Shown here in pieces: positions 36,801-48,334 of a DNA stretch of 64,000 bases. The notes beneath the pieces are model-generated. The model did not search any database. It saw only the letters and a program-made list of their open reading frames with translations, and was not told where the DNA came from. The translations under genes and the position numbers were made by a program. Source of the DNA: Clavelina lepadiformis (Eukaryota; Chordata; Ascidiacea; Aplousobranchia; Clavelinidae); contig NC_135247.1 of assembly GCF_947623445.1 (NCBI RefSeq), positions 14,076,501 through 14,140,500 on the forward strand, in the 5' to 3' direction. How positions within the stretch are numbered: position 1 is the first letter of the stretch; every line of letters begins with the position of its first letter.

Positions 36801-39403
36801 TCTTTATGAAACGTGTAATATGTACTATATATAATGATAATCTAATAAAGAAACAAGAAAACTCAAATAAAACTGTTTAGAGAATGAAGCACATATATAT
36901 ATAGTATCCTAAACAATACAAAAAAGTACCTGGAAGCCTAGGCCTATGTCCTATTCAGAATAACCTAGTACACTTCTAACTAAAATATCTACCAGTTTTA
37001 CGGCCAGCAGTAGTTGCAATGTAATTTAATTCTTTATTTGTCTATATACCAGAAAGTTATATAAAAAGAACTAATCATTATAAATATTTTAATCAAGAAA
37101 TGGCAATTGGTTGAGATCCAAAATGCCTTTTTACCAAGCTGACAAAATTTAGACTTTCTTAAACAACCCAAATGTAGCAAAATGCATGGAACAAAAATGT
37201 CCTACTGCAAAGACTTGTTAAACTCTTAAAGGTACCAATAAATTTTTTAGAATCCCTGAAGATCTTTAAAGAGTTAAAAATACCAGCAAGTCAAAAATTA
37301 AGCTTAGGTCATTCTGCTAGTGATAAAGCAAATGTCGTGGTTTTGATATTTCGTAATTAATAATTTGTTTCATAAGAAGCAGACTGCATTTAAAGGCATA
37401 CTAAATGCACAGCAGCAGAGACTAAGCTTACAAGATTTAAATAGGAAGAAACAAAAAGGATAAAATTTTATTGCACAGATTATTCAGTTGCAACTACCAA
37501 CATGCAATGCTAAATTGTGTACAACTGTAACCTTGACAGAAACTGCAACCCTTAAAAAAAGAAACCAACAAGTAAAAAACTCTTGAGTCTTGAATGGGAA
37601 ACCTGAGATAGCCAATTCCTTTTAAGAAAATGCAAATTTTTGCTACAGCACCAATCAAAGATGCTTGATAACCAATGCCAGACATGTATCTATGGCCAGG
37701 GTCAATACTGTATGACAATAAACAGTCAATCAATCAATAAAATGATCACTTTGTCACAGCTGCAAGCAGGTGGCCATCTCACATGTTTAACAATACTATT
37801 GGCCTAGCACTGATCAAGAGTTAAACTTTTTTTCAGAGACATTTGCATCATTGGCCGAAAGTTCATAAAACTTGTAGTAGAATAGTTTGCTGGGACAACT
37901 CCAAGTGACAAAAACAGAAAAAATGCAGCTGTATGAAGAAAGCTGGTCAAAACTGAAAAAACAAGCTATTTTGTTCTAGTTTGGACATTTATTCAAATTA
38001 AATGTTAGCATCAAACAAAGGTTTAGACTAAGTGATTGCTGGTAATGTACATACTAGAGCCATTTTTATTTTGACCTAACGAAATTGCTTATTTGTAGAG
38101 GCCACAGTTCTTCCTCCAGTTACCCAAACATAATATTTTGTCGATGTCAGACCTAAACGTAATATTTTTTCGAAAAGTCAAGGTGTTTTATGGATTATAA
38201 AAAGTGCGTCGTGTTTTTTGGCGATAGATTTAGGTAGCTTGTGTTATTTTGTCCTTGTGAAAAGGGCACTTTGCCTCGATTTTCTCCGCATGATAAATTC
38301 TAATAAACGGCAAATTAAACAGGGAAGAAGTAATGTAACCCCCTTCACGTGGCTTTAAAGAAATCACTACAGAAAAGTGTTTCAACTTATTTATTGTAAT
38401 ACAGCATCATGTAATTTTTAACATTTTCAGGCTTGAAATTTCTGTCTTTTCTCAATAGCTTTTTCAGATAAAAGTTACTGCTGATCCAAGTGGGCAGTGT
38501 GACTTATTTCCTGCTTTTATGGGTTAATATGGTTTAATTGTGTCGCAGTTCCTGATTTACAATGCTTCCACGAGGATTTTTACAAAAATTACTCTCAAGA
38601 AACACAAAAACTTTGTCAAAAGCCATAATTTGACAAATTTTGACTTTATTGAAAATTTTGACTTTATTGTAAATTTTGACTTTATTTTGACCTATCAACT
38701 TTTTAGAAACAATCCCCTAGGTGCTGAAAACAACTTTATTCTTTGATTCGTGGTCAGACGAGGTCCTTAAACATTTTTGACTTTTGCGGGCCCTAATAAT
38801 TACACACACACACATATATATGTATATTGTAAAAATTAGTTAAAAATGACATGTTATAAAAACTTCATGTAATAAATTTAATCTTTAAAAACATAAAAAG
38901 ACTTGTACAATGCACCAATTCTAAAAGCAAAATTGGTGTTGTAGCTACACAATTTCCCAATTAAGACTTTGTTGATCCCCATAAAGTAAACATGGTTTAC
39001 TCCCATCAAACTAGGACTAAAACACCTACAGCTAACAAAGAAGGCTACAAACTTTTTTATCAGTTTCTATTTGGCGATTTCTCTCACTGTTTCGTGACCT
39101 AGTGAAATGTATAGTGGTCTAATAAATCAAATTTATGTTTGAAAAAAGAGGACATATCTTTGTTGAAAAACTTATGACATACCAAAATATGTTTCATACA
39201 CAAGTCTTCAATTTACATTTTGCCAAATAACTGTACTTACCTCCGATTGTGGATTCTTGATATTCATGAAATTGGCCTTTTACAAATCGTAATACCAAAC
39301 TGCTTTTCCCCACAGCAGATTCACCAAGCAATACCAACTTAAATTGGCAGATTTTCCCTTGTGGTGACGCATTATTAGGTCTTTGAGGTGCTCGACTTGC
39401 CAT
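33815..39403 (-). CDS. RAB5: Rab5 small GTPase, 5 exons, 217 aa
   Basis: Exons: 39241-39403, 36424-36575, 35070-35192, 34885-34978, 33815-33936; 654 nt with all phases consistent. Visible G-domain motifs: P-loop GESAVGKSS at 27-35, effector loop with STIGAAF around 51-57, WDTAGQE at 74-80, NKSD at 133-136, ETSAK at 161-165. The segment [17 protein letters not shown] and the switch sequence match Rab5 rather than Rab21 or Rab22. The product controls early-endosome fusion and endocytic traffic, cycling between cytosol and membrane. The C-terminus is a Gly/Asn-rich tail ending CCGRSQ, so the prenylated cysteine pair is C212-C213. Four residues follow the pair, against two in human Rab5 (CCSN). 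Length matches the family (about 215). Vertebrates have three paralogues; here no a/b/c assignment is made. Confidence 0.97.
35728..35842. repeat. Long near-perfect foldback in a RAB5 intron
   Basis: Arms 35746-35774 and 35787-35815 (29 nt each) are reverse complements with one mismatch around a 12-nt loop. Beyond an indel the complementarity resumes: GCTTTTAAAAT near 35728 pairs with ATTTTAAAAGC ending near 35842. The result is an AT-rich hairpin of about 115 bp. It lies in the intron between exons 36424-36575 and 35070-35192. It could be a foldback MITE or a transcribed hairpin; no target duplication was identified. Confidence 0.8.
38634..38690. repeat. Short tandem repeat, about 18-19 bp unit
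   Basis: About three copies of a unit close to AATTTTGACTTTATTG, separated by variable A/T bases, in RAB5 intron 1. It is a small AT-rich minisatellite. A further CA/TA microsatellite lies at about 38804-38827. Confidence 0.75.
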
Positions 39404-39830
39404 GTCAAAAATTTTACAATAAAAAGATAATCAAACCTAATTTCAGGGTATATATATATACTGTATATATTATCTGAAAAAAAACTTGCAAGTAAACAAT
39501 TGGCATAATCACCATCAGTATGATGTCAATCAACAAAAATGAACAAGGTTTGCTGTGGGTAGATATAGAGAAGATGCTACCCAAAGTGGTCAGTTTGGTA
39601 GGGGAAAGATTAGCGGTGTCATCAGATAAACTGATAGAGAATGTATATATGTATCACAATAGTTTCATACGCCAATCTTTAGAATCAGCATGGAATTTTG
39701 GCGAAACTTGAAACTTAGGCAAAAAATAACATGGAAATTATTTGTTTAATTGTTAAACAACAAGCACCATAGCACCATGATGCCAAGCAAGTTCCTAAAA
39801 AATACTTTATGCCAGCATTTGTCGTAAGCT

Positions 39831-40246
39831 AGTGGTTCTTAAACTCTTTTAGCCACCACCCAAATTTCAAGCATAAAAATTGGTGACCCATTTATCACAG
39901 ATAATTATCTGTATAATACATAAAATAACTTTCTTTAACATTTCTAAAGTAAGTTGATCTTGCTCATAGTTTTCCACATTTCATCTAAACCACAAACAAT
40001 CTAAAAATACAAAATTGCTATTGCTACCGTTTCCTTACTAATGATTATGAGTTTATGACATCTAGGCTATTAACAAAAGAAAGTAGGTGACACACACTAC
40101 CACTTTTAATCTTAACATCATGTGTAAGAGTTGCAATCTATACACTAATTAATAATTATGTTACCTTATGTATTACATGGCAATGACTCACAAACATTGC
40201 TGAGTGAACGATTGATTGGGTCGCAACCTAGCAGTTAAAAGTACTG
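39831..40246. mobile_element. Degenerate hAT-like element
   Basis: The left end reads TAGTGGTTCTTAAACTC and the opposite-strand right end CAGTACTTTTAACTGC. Inside each end are GTGACCCA and TGGGTCGCAACC stretches typical of hAT non-autonomous elements. The termini match only partly and no flanking duplication is evident, so the limits are approximate. Confidence 0.45.
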
Positions 40247-41149
40247 TAGAGTACACAGTAATTATATGTTACGTACTTATTGACAGCAAATTTTACAAAA
40301 CATTATAAAAACTTCAAATTACTTTTGGATAAAAATTTTCTGCCAAAGACAAACTTCTTGTTTATTTGCACAGAAAGTTAACGTTCAGGAAATCAGGGAG
40401 TTAAGCTTTGGTTTGTGGGAACACTTAAAATTGGTGAAGCTCGTAACATCCCTAATATTAACGAGTGGCACCAAACCTGGGTAAGTCGAGCATAAATCAT
40501 GGTCATGACATGACAAAATGATATTGTAGCATATAACATACCTTGGATGTAGAAAATAAACAAATACTATATTAAAAGCAGGTTTGCAATCCATGTTACT
40601 GTTTTGAACATGCATGTCTTTAAGAATAAAATTTAAACTTTTACATATCCCGATACGGCAAAAGCTTGCTAATTGTGAACAATCAAAGAATTGAATAAAT
40701 AAAATTAATCGCTTGTTTATCCACATGTAGGCTCAAAACAAAAAACTGATCTTTTTTACCAAACGTTACATACTTACAAATACAGCTGAAAAAGGGGGTA
40801 AAATATGAGGTTCATATAAGTTGTCCTTGAATTGACTGCACATGCACTTGTACATAGTAGTACAGTCAAGTAGTAACTCAGGTTCGATCACAAAAAATAT
40901 TGAACGCCAATAGTTAAACAAGCAATAGAACTCGGCATATTCCTTTAAAACAATCCAGGTTTCAGAACCAAATCTCAGAAGCAATAAACTACGCAGTAAA
41001 ATCAGACTGAAAAGTTGTCAATTTTTGAAAAGAAATAAAGCAAGCTGAGACACAAATTTTCTTGTGACAGCAAGCACTCAAGCCTCAATTCCTTACTTAT
41101 ATATATATGTATATTATAAATTACTATCATTCAAAACAACCGATTAAAC

Positions 41150-41318
41150 CTGTGGTTCTCAACCTTTTTTGGCTTACAGCACCCTGCAAACAACCAAAAG
41201 ATTTGGCGGCACCCACAGTCAAACAAAAAGTTTCTCCATTAAAATACTTTTCGCAACCGTTTTCCTGGACTAGTGATTAGTGCGCAATAACTTGGGGTAC
41301 CCCGGTTGAGAAACACTG
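41150..41318. mobile_element. hAT-like MITE with 8-bp target duplication
   Basis: A 169-bp element starting CTGTGGTTCTCAACC and ending GGTTGAGAAACACTG. It is flanked by the perfect 8-bp repeat GATTAAAC (41142-41149 and 41319-41326). Terminus and duplication size identify a hAT-type non-autonomous element. Confidence 0.92.
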
Positions 41319-43676
41319 GATTAAACCTTGTTGGTTTATCATAATTCAGCGTAAATGTATAAAATCTTGTGCATGTTAAAGAACTTCCTATGTGCATGCG
41401 TTACACTTTCCACCATGGTTGTAGATGTCTGTGTCTAAATTCTTATTGATGGTTGCTGTCATTCAGTTGTTTTCTTTATAAATACGGCAATATGACCAGG
41501 GCAGTTTTCTTTCTATCCCAAGAGGTTTACAGCAATTTATGAAATATCAGAATGTGGCAAAATGTAGAAAAATAAGAAATATTTAACTTCAACCTGTACA
41601 TATCATGATTTGTTTTGCACTGAAATGGCAATATTTAGTAAAAATATTAACTTGTACAAAAATACTTTCAAATTTTTGCAAGTGCTCTTTTCCAAAGACT
41701 CACTGGAATTTACAACAACCTTAGCAATACGCCAAATTTATTCTAAGACAAGGCATTCATTACAAATATACGTATTTTTTTGAGGGAGGGGCCTCTTTCA
41801 CTTTTACTCTCCAGAATGAAGACCTGAAGACACAAGAAGCCACAATTTTTGGTGTGACGGTATGCATTAAAGCGTCAATTCTTTCTTTATTTATTACAAA
41901 TCGGCGTAAAAATGAAAAAGTTTAGCGTACAGGTGCCACACTTTCCAATAAGGACAAGAAGTTATAATAACAATAATAATGTAATAATACATTATAATTT
42001 TACATAATTACATTACAGTTACATAATAATTTTTTAATACTTGATCCTGGCTGCCTGACAGTGAAATGTAGAAATATAGCAGACCTTTGTTTTTAACTTT
42101 CTAAAGATTAACGACTTCTGAAAATATTCTAAGCATTGTTTATAAATACTATAAAGAGTTGACTATTTCATCGAAAGTAGGTCACGCAGCCCACAGTTAA
42201 AGGTAGGCAGTTAGGTTAGCACAATTGGTGTGTAAAAAGTTCATTTTACTTATTTATGGTTTAATCTAAATTTGATTTAGACCTAGACTGAAAGGAAGAT
42301 TCAGTTTAGCTTTTGAAAATGCGTTATAACATTTATGTTAGGTTAACAAAAATACTGAAATACTATTAAAAAAGCTATCAACACACAATTTTTATGGTGT
42401 AATCGTGGCCCAGCCTTTACTAGGCTATACCAATCATTCTGATAGTTTGAAAATCATTGTACAGGCTGCCAGCCCTAAACTACACAGTAGGCCTAGTTCA
42501 TCACTTTTTCGAATTAATTCTTCTGTAAATTAATTATGTCTCTCCTAAGATAAATATTCTGATTAAAAAGTGTTACTATCTGTTTATCTATAAGCCTAAA
42601 GATGTTAGGCTACCGGTACTTCACATGAATATTTCAGGTTTAGTATACAAGTACACAACCACAGGATACCTTTGTATAATAGACAAAAGCTACTCAAATT
42701 GTGACGTCATCTGATTGTACTAGACCCTTAGTCTACATGTTAGGTTTATGGGCAAAGCCTATCAGCTAGGCTAAATCTGCCTATGGACTAAAGCTAGGCT
42801 AACACTTTCTGTCTGCTTGTATGCATGTCTTATGTCTGTATGCGCCAGGAACAGGTGTAAATTACTACAAACTTCAAAGCAACAAAAAAAGACTAATGTT
42901 AACACGACTTCCTTCACTCTTTCAGTCTTTACAACTGTAGAAAAGTTTGCTTTTGTGGCTTTGTAAAATAAAGCATTTTTTCAAAAATAGGCTGGCTTCT
43001 AAGGTTACTTATTAAAATACGCCTACAATTCTCTTACATGCTTGTACAAAGAAAATGGCGAAATACAGAGACAAAAAAACGCTGAGTCGTAGTGGATGAT
43101 GGCCAGCAGCCTATAGTAGGCGTTAAAAATCAGCACATCGTTCTCTTTCCCCTGACCAAGGACAGTAAAATCCTATTTGCCAGTACTCGTTCAAGTGAGA
43201 TAAAGGAAAGATGTGATGTGTAACCACAATGGCTGTCACGTGATTTTCAGCATTTTTGTAGCTACGCTTTTTGTGCTGTTGGCCTACACAGTTGTTGAAA
43301 AAACAACTTTACCAAAACAGTTAATGAGTCATATTTTCATCGTGGTAAATTAATCTAGATTAATGACCCATAAATCTATTATATGCCTTCTATAGGTTAT
43401 TGTCATTTTGTAATATTAATAAACTGGTAGGCCTATATATGACCAGGTTTGTAAAAAATCATAACGTTTCGTTATTTCTTTTATCGAACGAAACTTTTAA
43501 TATCGTAAACATTTAAATTTTGTTCTTAACAAATCAGTTTTAAAAATTAAGTTAACTTATTCGAACTTTCTGTAAATTTAGGGACTTTTGAAGGCACTTT
43601 GAGACTGATAAAACCCAACAAAATCGATGCCTTAATCCGACCAATGGGATTATTTCATACTGTATTTCATTTTACT

Positions 43677-43682
43677 TTTATT
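43677..43682 (-). promoter_or_regulatory. Candidate poly(A) signal for glycosyltransferase gene
   Basis: TTTATT on the plus strand, AATAAA on the minus strand, about 52 bp beyond the stop codon at 43734. Its position fits a polyadenylation hexamer. Confidence 0.55.
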
Positions 43683-43733
43683 TGAAAAAATGTGCAAAAT
43701 GAGAGGAAATAGATTGCAGTGATATGGATTATT

Positions 43734-46542
43734 TCAAGACAATATCCAATCCGTGATGTCTTTGAAACTGGAGTCACCCCATATTACATGGCGTGAAATT
43801 TCCCCATAAGTTGTATTAAGAACTGCAAGTTCCTTCAGTGTTCGTTCGTGTCTTCCATCAAAAACAGGCATAAATCTGACAAAGTACATTATAAAACTGT
43901 TATTAATGAAATTTCAATAAAATATTTTTCATTGAATTTATTGTAGGTCTAGCTGGCGTCGTTGGTCCAAGGCTAGGCCAACAAAAACAAAAATAGGCTA
44001 GCTTAAATACCTATTCAAGTTGTGCATCAACGCCTACCTGGAATATAAATGAATTGTATAACTTTTTCTCCAGTCCCAAAGCTCACGATAAATATATGCG
44101 ACTTCTTCCCAGTTTGGCCTGAGCATCTTTTCCTTTACTACATATATTGTCGTTGGAAATAAATGCCACATTGACCACGGCACAAAGCAGGAACTGTCGC
44201 TCCAACGCGACCCATTAAAATTGTTATATTCCTGAAACCATCGTCGGAGAAACCAGGACTTTTTATTTGCCATGATGATACTATTTGCTAGTGCATCGTA
44301 ATTTTCTTCTCCAAGTACCATTTCTTTGTCCCGGAGAGAATCTAAAGATTTTAGGACGACTACATCATCATCCATGTAAATTCCTCCAACTTCAAGCAAT
44401 ATGTGTATTCTTGCAACATCTGACTGATGCTCGACGCGCTACAGAAATAAAAATAAGTTGTAAGAATTTATAAATATTGCTAAATAATTCATGAGATTAA
44501 GAACTAAAAAGGCACGACGAAATGTGAAGTTGGAAGGAGTTTCTTGAAGAAGATAATTTTCTTTCCAAACGTGAATAAACTGGTAGGTATCCCATTTTAG
44601 AAACATAACATCCATTAACACCAACACCATTTTTTATCAGTCTTCCAATTTGCATCGAAATAGTAACTTTATTTGCGGTGAGGCATTTCCGAATATTGAC
44701 TACGGATTTGAAGGAAGTATTTAGGAGGCCGATAAGTTACGTCGCCATGCAGCAATTTAGCTGATTGTTGATTTATTCAGTTGTAAGCATCATTTCCTTA
44801 TTTGCCGAATCGATACCGATTCACGGCAATAACTTTTCGGCACAATTTGGTAGGCTACCATTGTAAACCGACAAGCATGAGCCTAATTATAAAGGTCTAC
44901 TATAATCTATGGGCTATCGAAATAGGTCTACTTTCCAAAACCAAGAAGCTTTTAAACCCTATTTTATTCAGCCTAAGCTGAGCTTACAGTTAAAAGTAAC
45001 AAGACTGAACTTACTGTAACTTGTTGTCCCCACACACTCATTGGGGGAGTTCTTTTTACGATTTTAAGTTTTTCTGCGGCTTCTTCTACAAAAGCTGCCC
45101 AATAGGTTCCATTCGGAACACAGTTGGTATGGAACAAAATTAACGACGGCTTTTGATAACGCAATGCGCTGAGCATGCTATAGACAAAATTTGGTCACTT
45201 TTACATGAATCAAATTCCTAATTTATCAAAACTCTGAAAGCATTTAGTCGTAAATGTCTTCATTTTTATTGAGATTTGATTAACAATATGCCAAAATTGG
45301 GATATGATAATATGCTTACCTGATATAGTGATGTATGAGATATCTGTGGCAGTTGAACCATATAAAATGCACAATATTCGGTATCATATATTCAAAAACA
45401 TTGCTTAGTATTCTTTGCACTTCTGGTATCTATATTGTAAAAAAAAAAAATTTTGTAAAAGACCAATAATTTTCCTAGTTTTAAGCTTTCTCTTTGGTTT
45501 ATTCGAAAATGTTTAAATGAATTACGAAAAAAGAAGAGTGTTTCAAACCAAAGATGACCTTCATTATATCAGTGTCTCCGGCTCTTATTCGCTTAGCTTT
45601 CTCCTTACGGAGCTCTTCATCGATCTTTACGTTATTGATGCTCCTGCTAGCGTCCTTTATCATTATGAGTGGATTTGGTCTGAGTATGCTATCCTGCAAG
45701 ACAATATCGCAGTCTTTTAGACTATTAACTTAGTGTAAAAACTAGGCTTCCAACAAAATTGACGGCCATCTCCGTAGAGCTATAGTTTATCTTCTGATAA
45801 AAATATGAAACAGATATTTCCCTTTTTTAAAATTTTTGTAAATGAACTTATAAATTAAAGTAGGTTAATTACAGCGAAAAATGGAAAATGTGACGAAAAA
45901 GAATATTAAACAAACAGACAAACGCATAAGTTAATGGTAATCGACAAAGTTTCAAGAATTGGTTTCTACCGGATATGATTGCAGAGTAGGTTTTGTGTTA
46001 TTTTTCATGAAGGGATTAGCATAATCTTCTACAAACTCCCTCGCTCGGAATCTTTTGTATTCATTGACAAACATACAGCTCTCCGTTCCGTTAAGAAACC
46101 GGACACACACTTGAATGTTGTTGTCGTTAGTAGGTGATTTTGTTGCTCCGTGTTTCTGCTCCTCCAACATCTTCATGAAGTCTATCTCACTCATCTTCTT
46201 GGTGTTGTCCTTGGTGAGTCGATCTTTGTCTTCTCTCAACATAATTTGCGGCAATCCCGCATCGTCAAAAGAATCCACTTGTACTTCCTGGCCATATATA
46301 CTATCGAAAAGTTTCTTTGAACTTACGATTGCTTTGTTCTTGTTAGCTTTCTGTAGCAATCCATTGACGGTACGGTAGTCATTTGAAAATAAAGCAACGT
46401 TTTTTTTCTCGTAAATATTTTTTGCAACGCGTCCATTATCTTTGAAGGAAATAAACGTTGTCCGTATAATAAATACGACAAGTAATGCAGTAATGAACTT
46501 CAAGAATAGTCGAGTTTTTCGTATGCATCGTGCAACATGCAT
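43734..46542 (-). CDS. DXD-motif Golgi glycosyltransferase (GT32/A4GALT-like superfamily), 6 exons, 507 aa
   Basis: Exons: 45970-46542, 45559-45693, 45320-45429, 45015-45177, 44038-44438, 43734-43875; 1524 nt with consistent phases. The N-terminus has a short basic cytoplasmic part, then a hydrophobic anchor at about residues 12-32, giving a type II membrane topology. A long charged stem reaches to about residue 235. The catalytic part starts with IPNIVHFIWF near 252 and carries the metal-nucleotide-sugar site GGIYMDDDVVV (DDD near 350-352), the signature of the glycosyltransferase sugar-binding DXD family (alpha-1,4-GalT, alpha-1,4-GlcNAcT and fungal GT32 relatives). The C-terminus ends in TDWILS. 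The donor sugar and acceptor cannot be told from sequence. The donors at 45970 (GTAGAA) and 45559 (GTCATC) are weak, so the N-terminal stem junctions are less certain than the catalytic exons. Confidence 0.9.
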
Positions 46543-48334
46543 TTTATTGGCTGTAGTTTTACTTCAGTAAATAAAGAAATTTGAAATCAGACACAAGTCT
46601 TTGACACTGAATGACTCCTTTCCAAGTTATTATTCAACTCTCTCCCGCATATGGCCAACACTGTAATCTACATGAAACTTCAAATGAGATAGGCTTAGAC
46701 CAGTGCGAAAATAACTAGTCAAATTTTTTTGTTAAAACGTAATTCAGAAGCCCATAAACCTATACATTTTAGACATATGCTGAAATATTCCAAAAATTTA
46801 CCATCTAATTCGCACTTGCTTCACTTACTCTGCAAAACTTTTAGGCAACTGACAGTTAGTCGCCAGCTTCATATCGACAACTGCAATATGTTTCACAATT
46901 CTTCATGAAAACTTAAGAAACTTTTTGCATCTTTGTAGTAACAAGTTGTTCAGAGACTTGCCTGGTTGACAGTAAAAAACGTGCCTGTCGCGGACTAGGT
47001 ATAGCCCGAGGGCAGTTTTTCTCAAATACCGGCTCTAAAAAAATATCTTCTATTGTCCAATCCTTACACCTAATTTTAATCTCTATAAACAGTTGTTTTA
47101 TTGAAAATAATCCATCACAGTCTAGGGACTGTTTGATTATATTGTTCTTCTGATCTTATGCAATATAATTATTAGCGTATTTTTTTTCTATTTTTCCTGA
47201 AGTGCACACGATGAACGGCTATTTCAATATCACGCACAAATCTTTCTAAATGATGAAACTGCACCACCACTAATTTAAGATTATAACAACAGCATCGGAT
47301 AAATGAAACACAGCTTTACTTATTTCATATTTCTGCACAGTATTTTTGAAATCGACACTGCTATTTTGCATATGGAATGGTAGCCCTGCCAGGCCAATTA
47401 AGGATGGCAAGATAAATTCATAGGACGCCAAAAGTGAAAGCTTTAAAAAAGCCTGTAATGTACGGCCTGTCTTTGCTGACAACCTCACATATCTGCGCCA
47501 TCAAAACCGTATTGTTTTGTGCAATGAGCACCCGCGTTTTGTATCAGAAAAAACAGAACATTGAAAAGCCCAATTCTGTTGCAGACTATTCATTTACCCA
47601 TGATGCGTACCCGATAAAAAAATAATAAAGAAAAACCGCGGTATAGACGAAACCCTGCGGTATCACAACCATCTTTACCTGCTGTTTTTAGTAATTTAAA
47701 GTGTACGTTATATAACTTCAATTGTAAAGCCTACAACAAAACAAGACATAAAGTCATGTAATATCAATGGTTTAATTTAAGCGAAGTTTTACACGGTATC
47801 AAATAAGCTTAAATAGTGGATAAGTCTGAAATCTAGAAATGACGAACTAATAATAAGAATAAACGATTAAGGCAGCATGGGCAACGTTAGATCTTCGTAT
47901 TCCGGCTAAAGCAAATTATTTGAAAAGCAGGGAAAGACAAACGTATAATTTTTGCTGAAAAGACAAGTGTTATTAATATGGATAAAATGTTGTGACAAAT
48001 ATCAAGGGAAGCTTAATTAACAGGCTGCTTCTTGGCTTTAATGTCGATTACGCTAGAGATCACAAAACACACACAAAATACATCAAAGGTGAAAAACAGG
48101 AAATTTTAATAATAGGAAACTGCTAACACGCTCAATATAGATTGCACAATGATCAAGAACAACAATTAAAACAACAAGTGGGCGAGGGCCAAATTTTTAA
48201 AGCCTTTTAGTGGAACTGGTTGATTGCTACAGTAAAACATCATCTTAATAGTTCAAATAGTTTGATAATGAGAGCAACTTAAACTGAAGTGTTCTCTGTG
48301 ATGTAGATTCAAAATCACTTTCACACGGTCCCTG
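46543..48334. other. Spacer between glycosyltransferase start and DNAJC13 stop
   Basis: About 1.8 kb of AT-rich sequence with no recognised exon. It should hold the glycosyltransferase promoter and the DNAJC13 3' UTR. Short frames at 47270-47625 are not supported by any domain. Confidence 0.5.

Larger units (their letters stand above)
39404..43733. other. Spacer between RAB5 start and glycosyltransferase stop
   Basis: AT-rich, no recognised gene. Minus-strand frames at 40385-40726 and 40766-40984 have no domain and no splice-supported neighbours. The interval contains one clear hAT-like MITE (41150-41318) and a more decayed one (about 39831-40246). Confidence 0.5.

Noticed and set aside
40385..40726. 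113-aa minus-strand open frame
   Set aside because: Low-complexity hydrophobic composition, no domain, no exon context.
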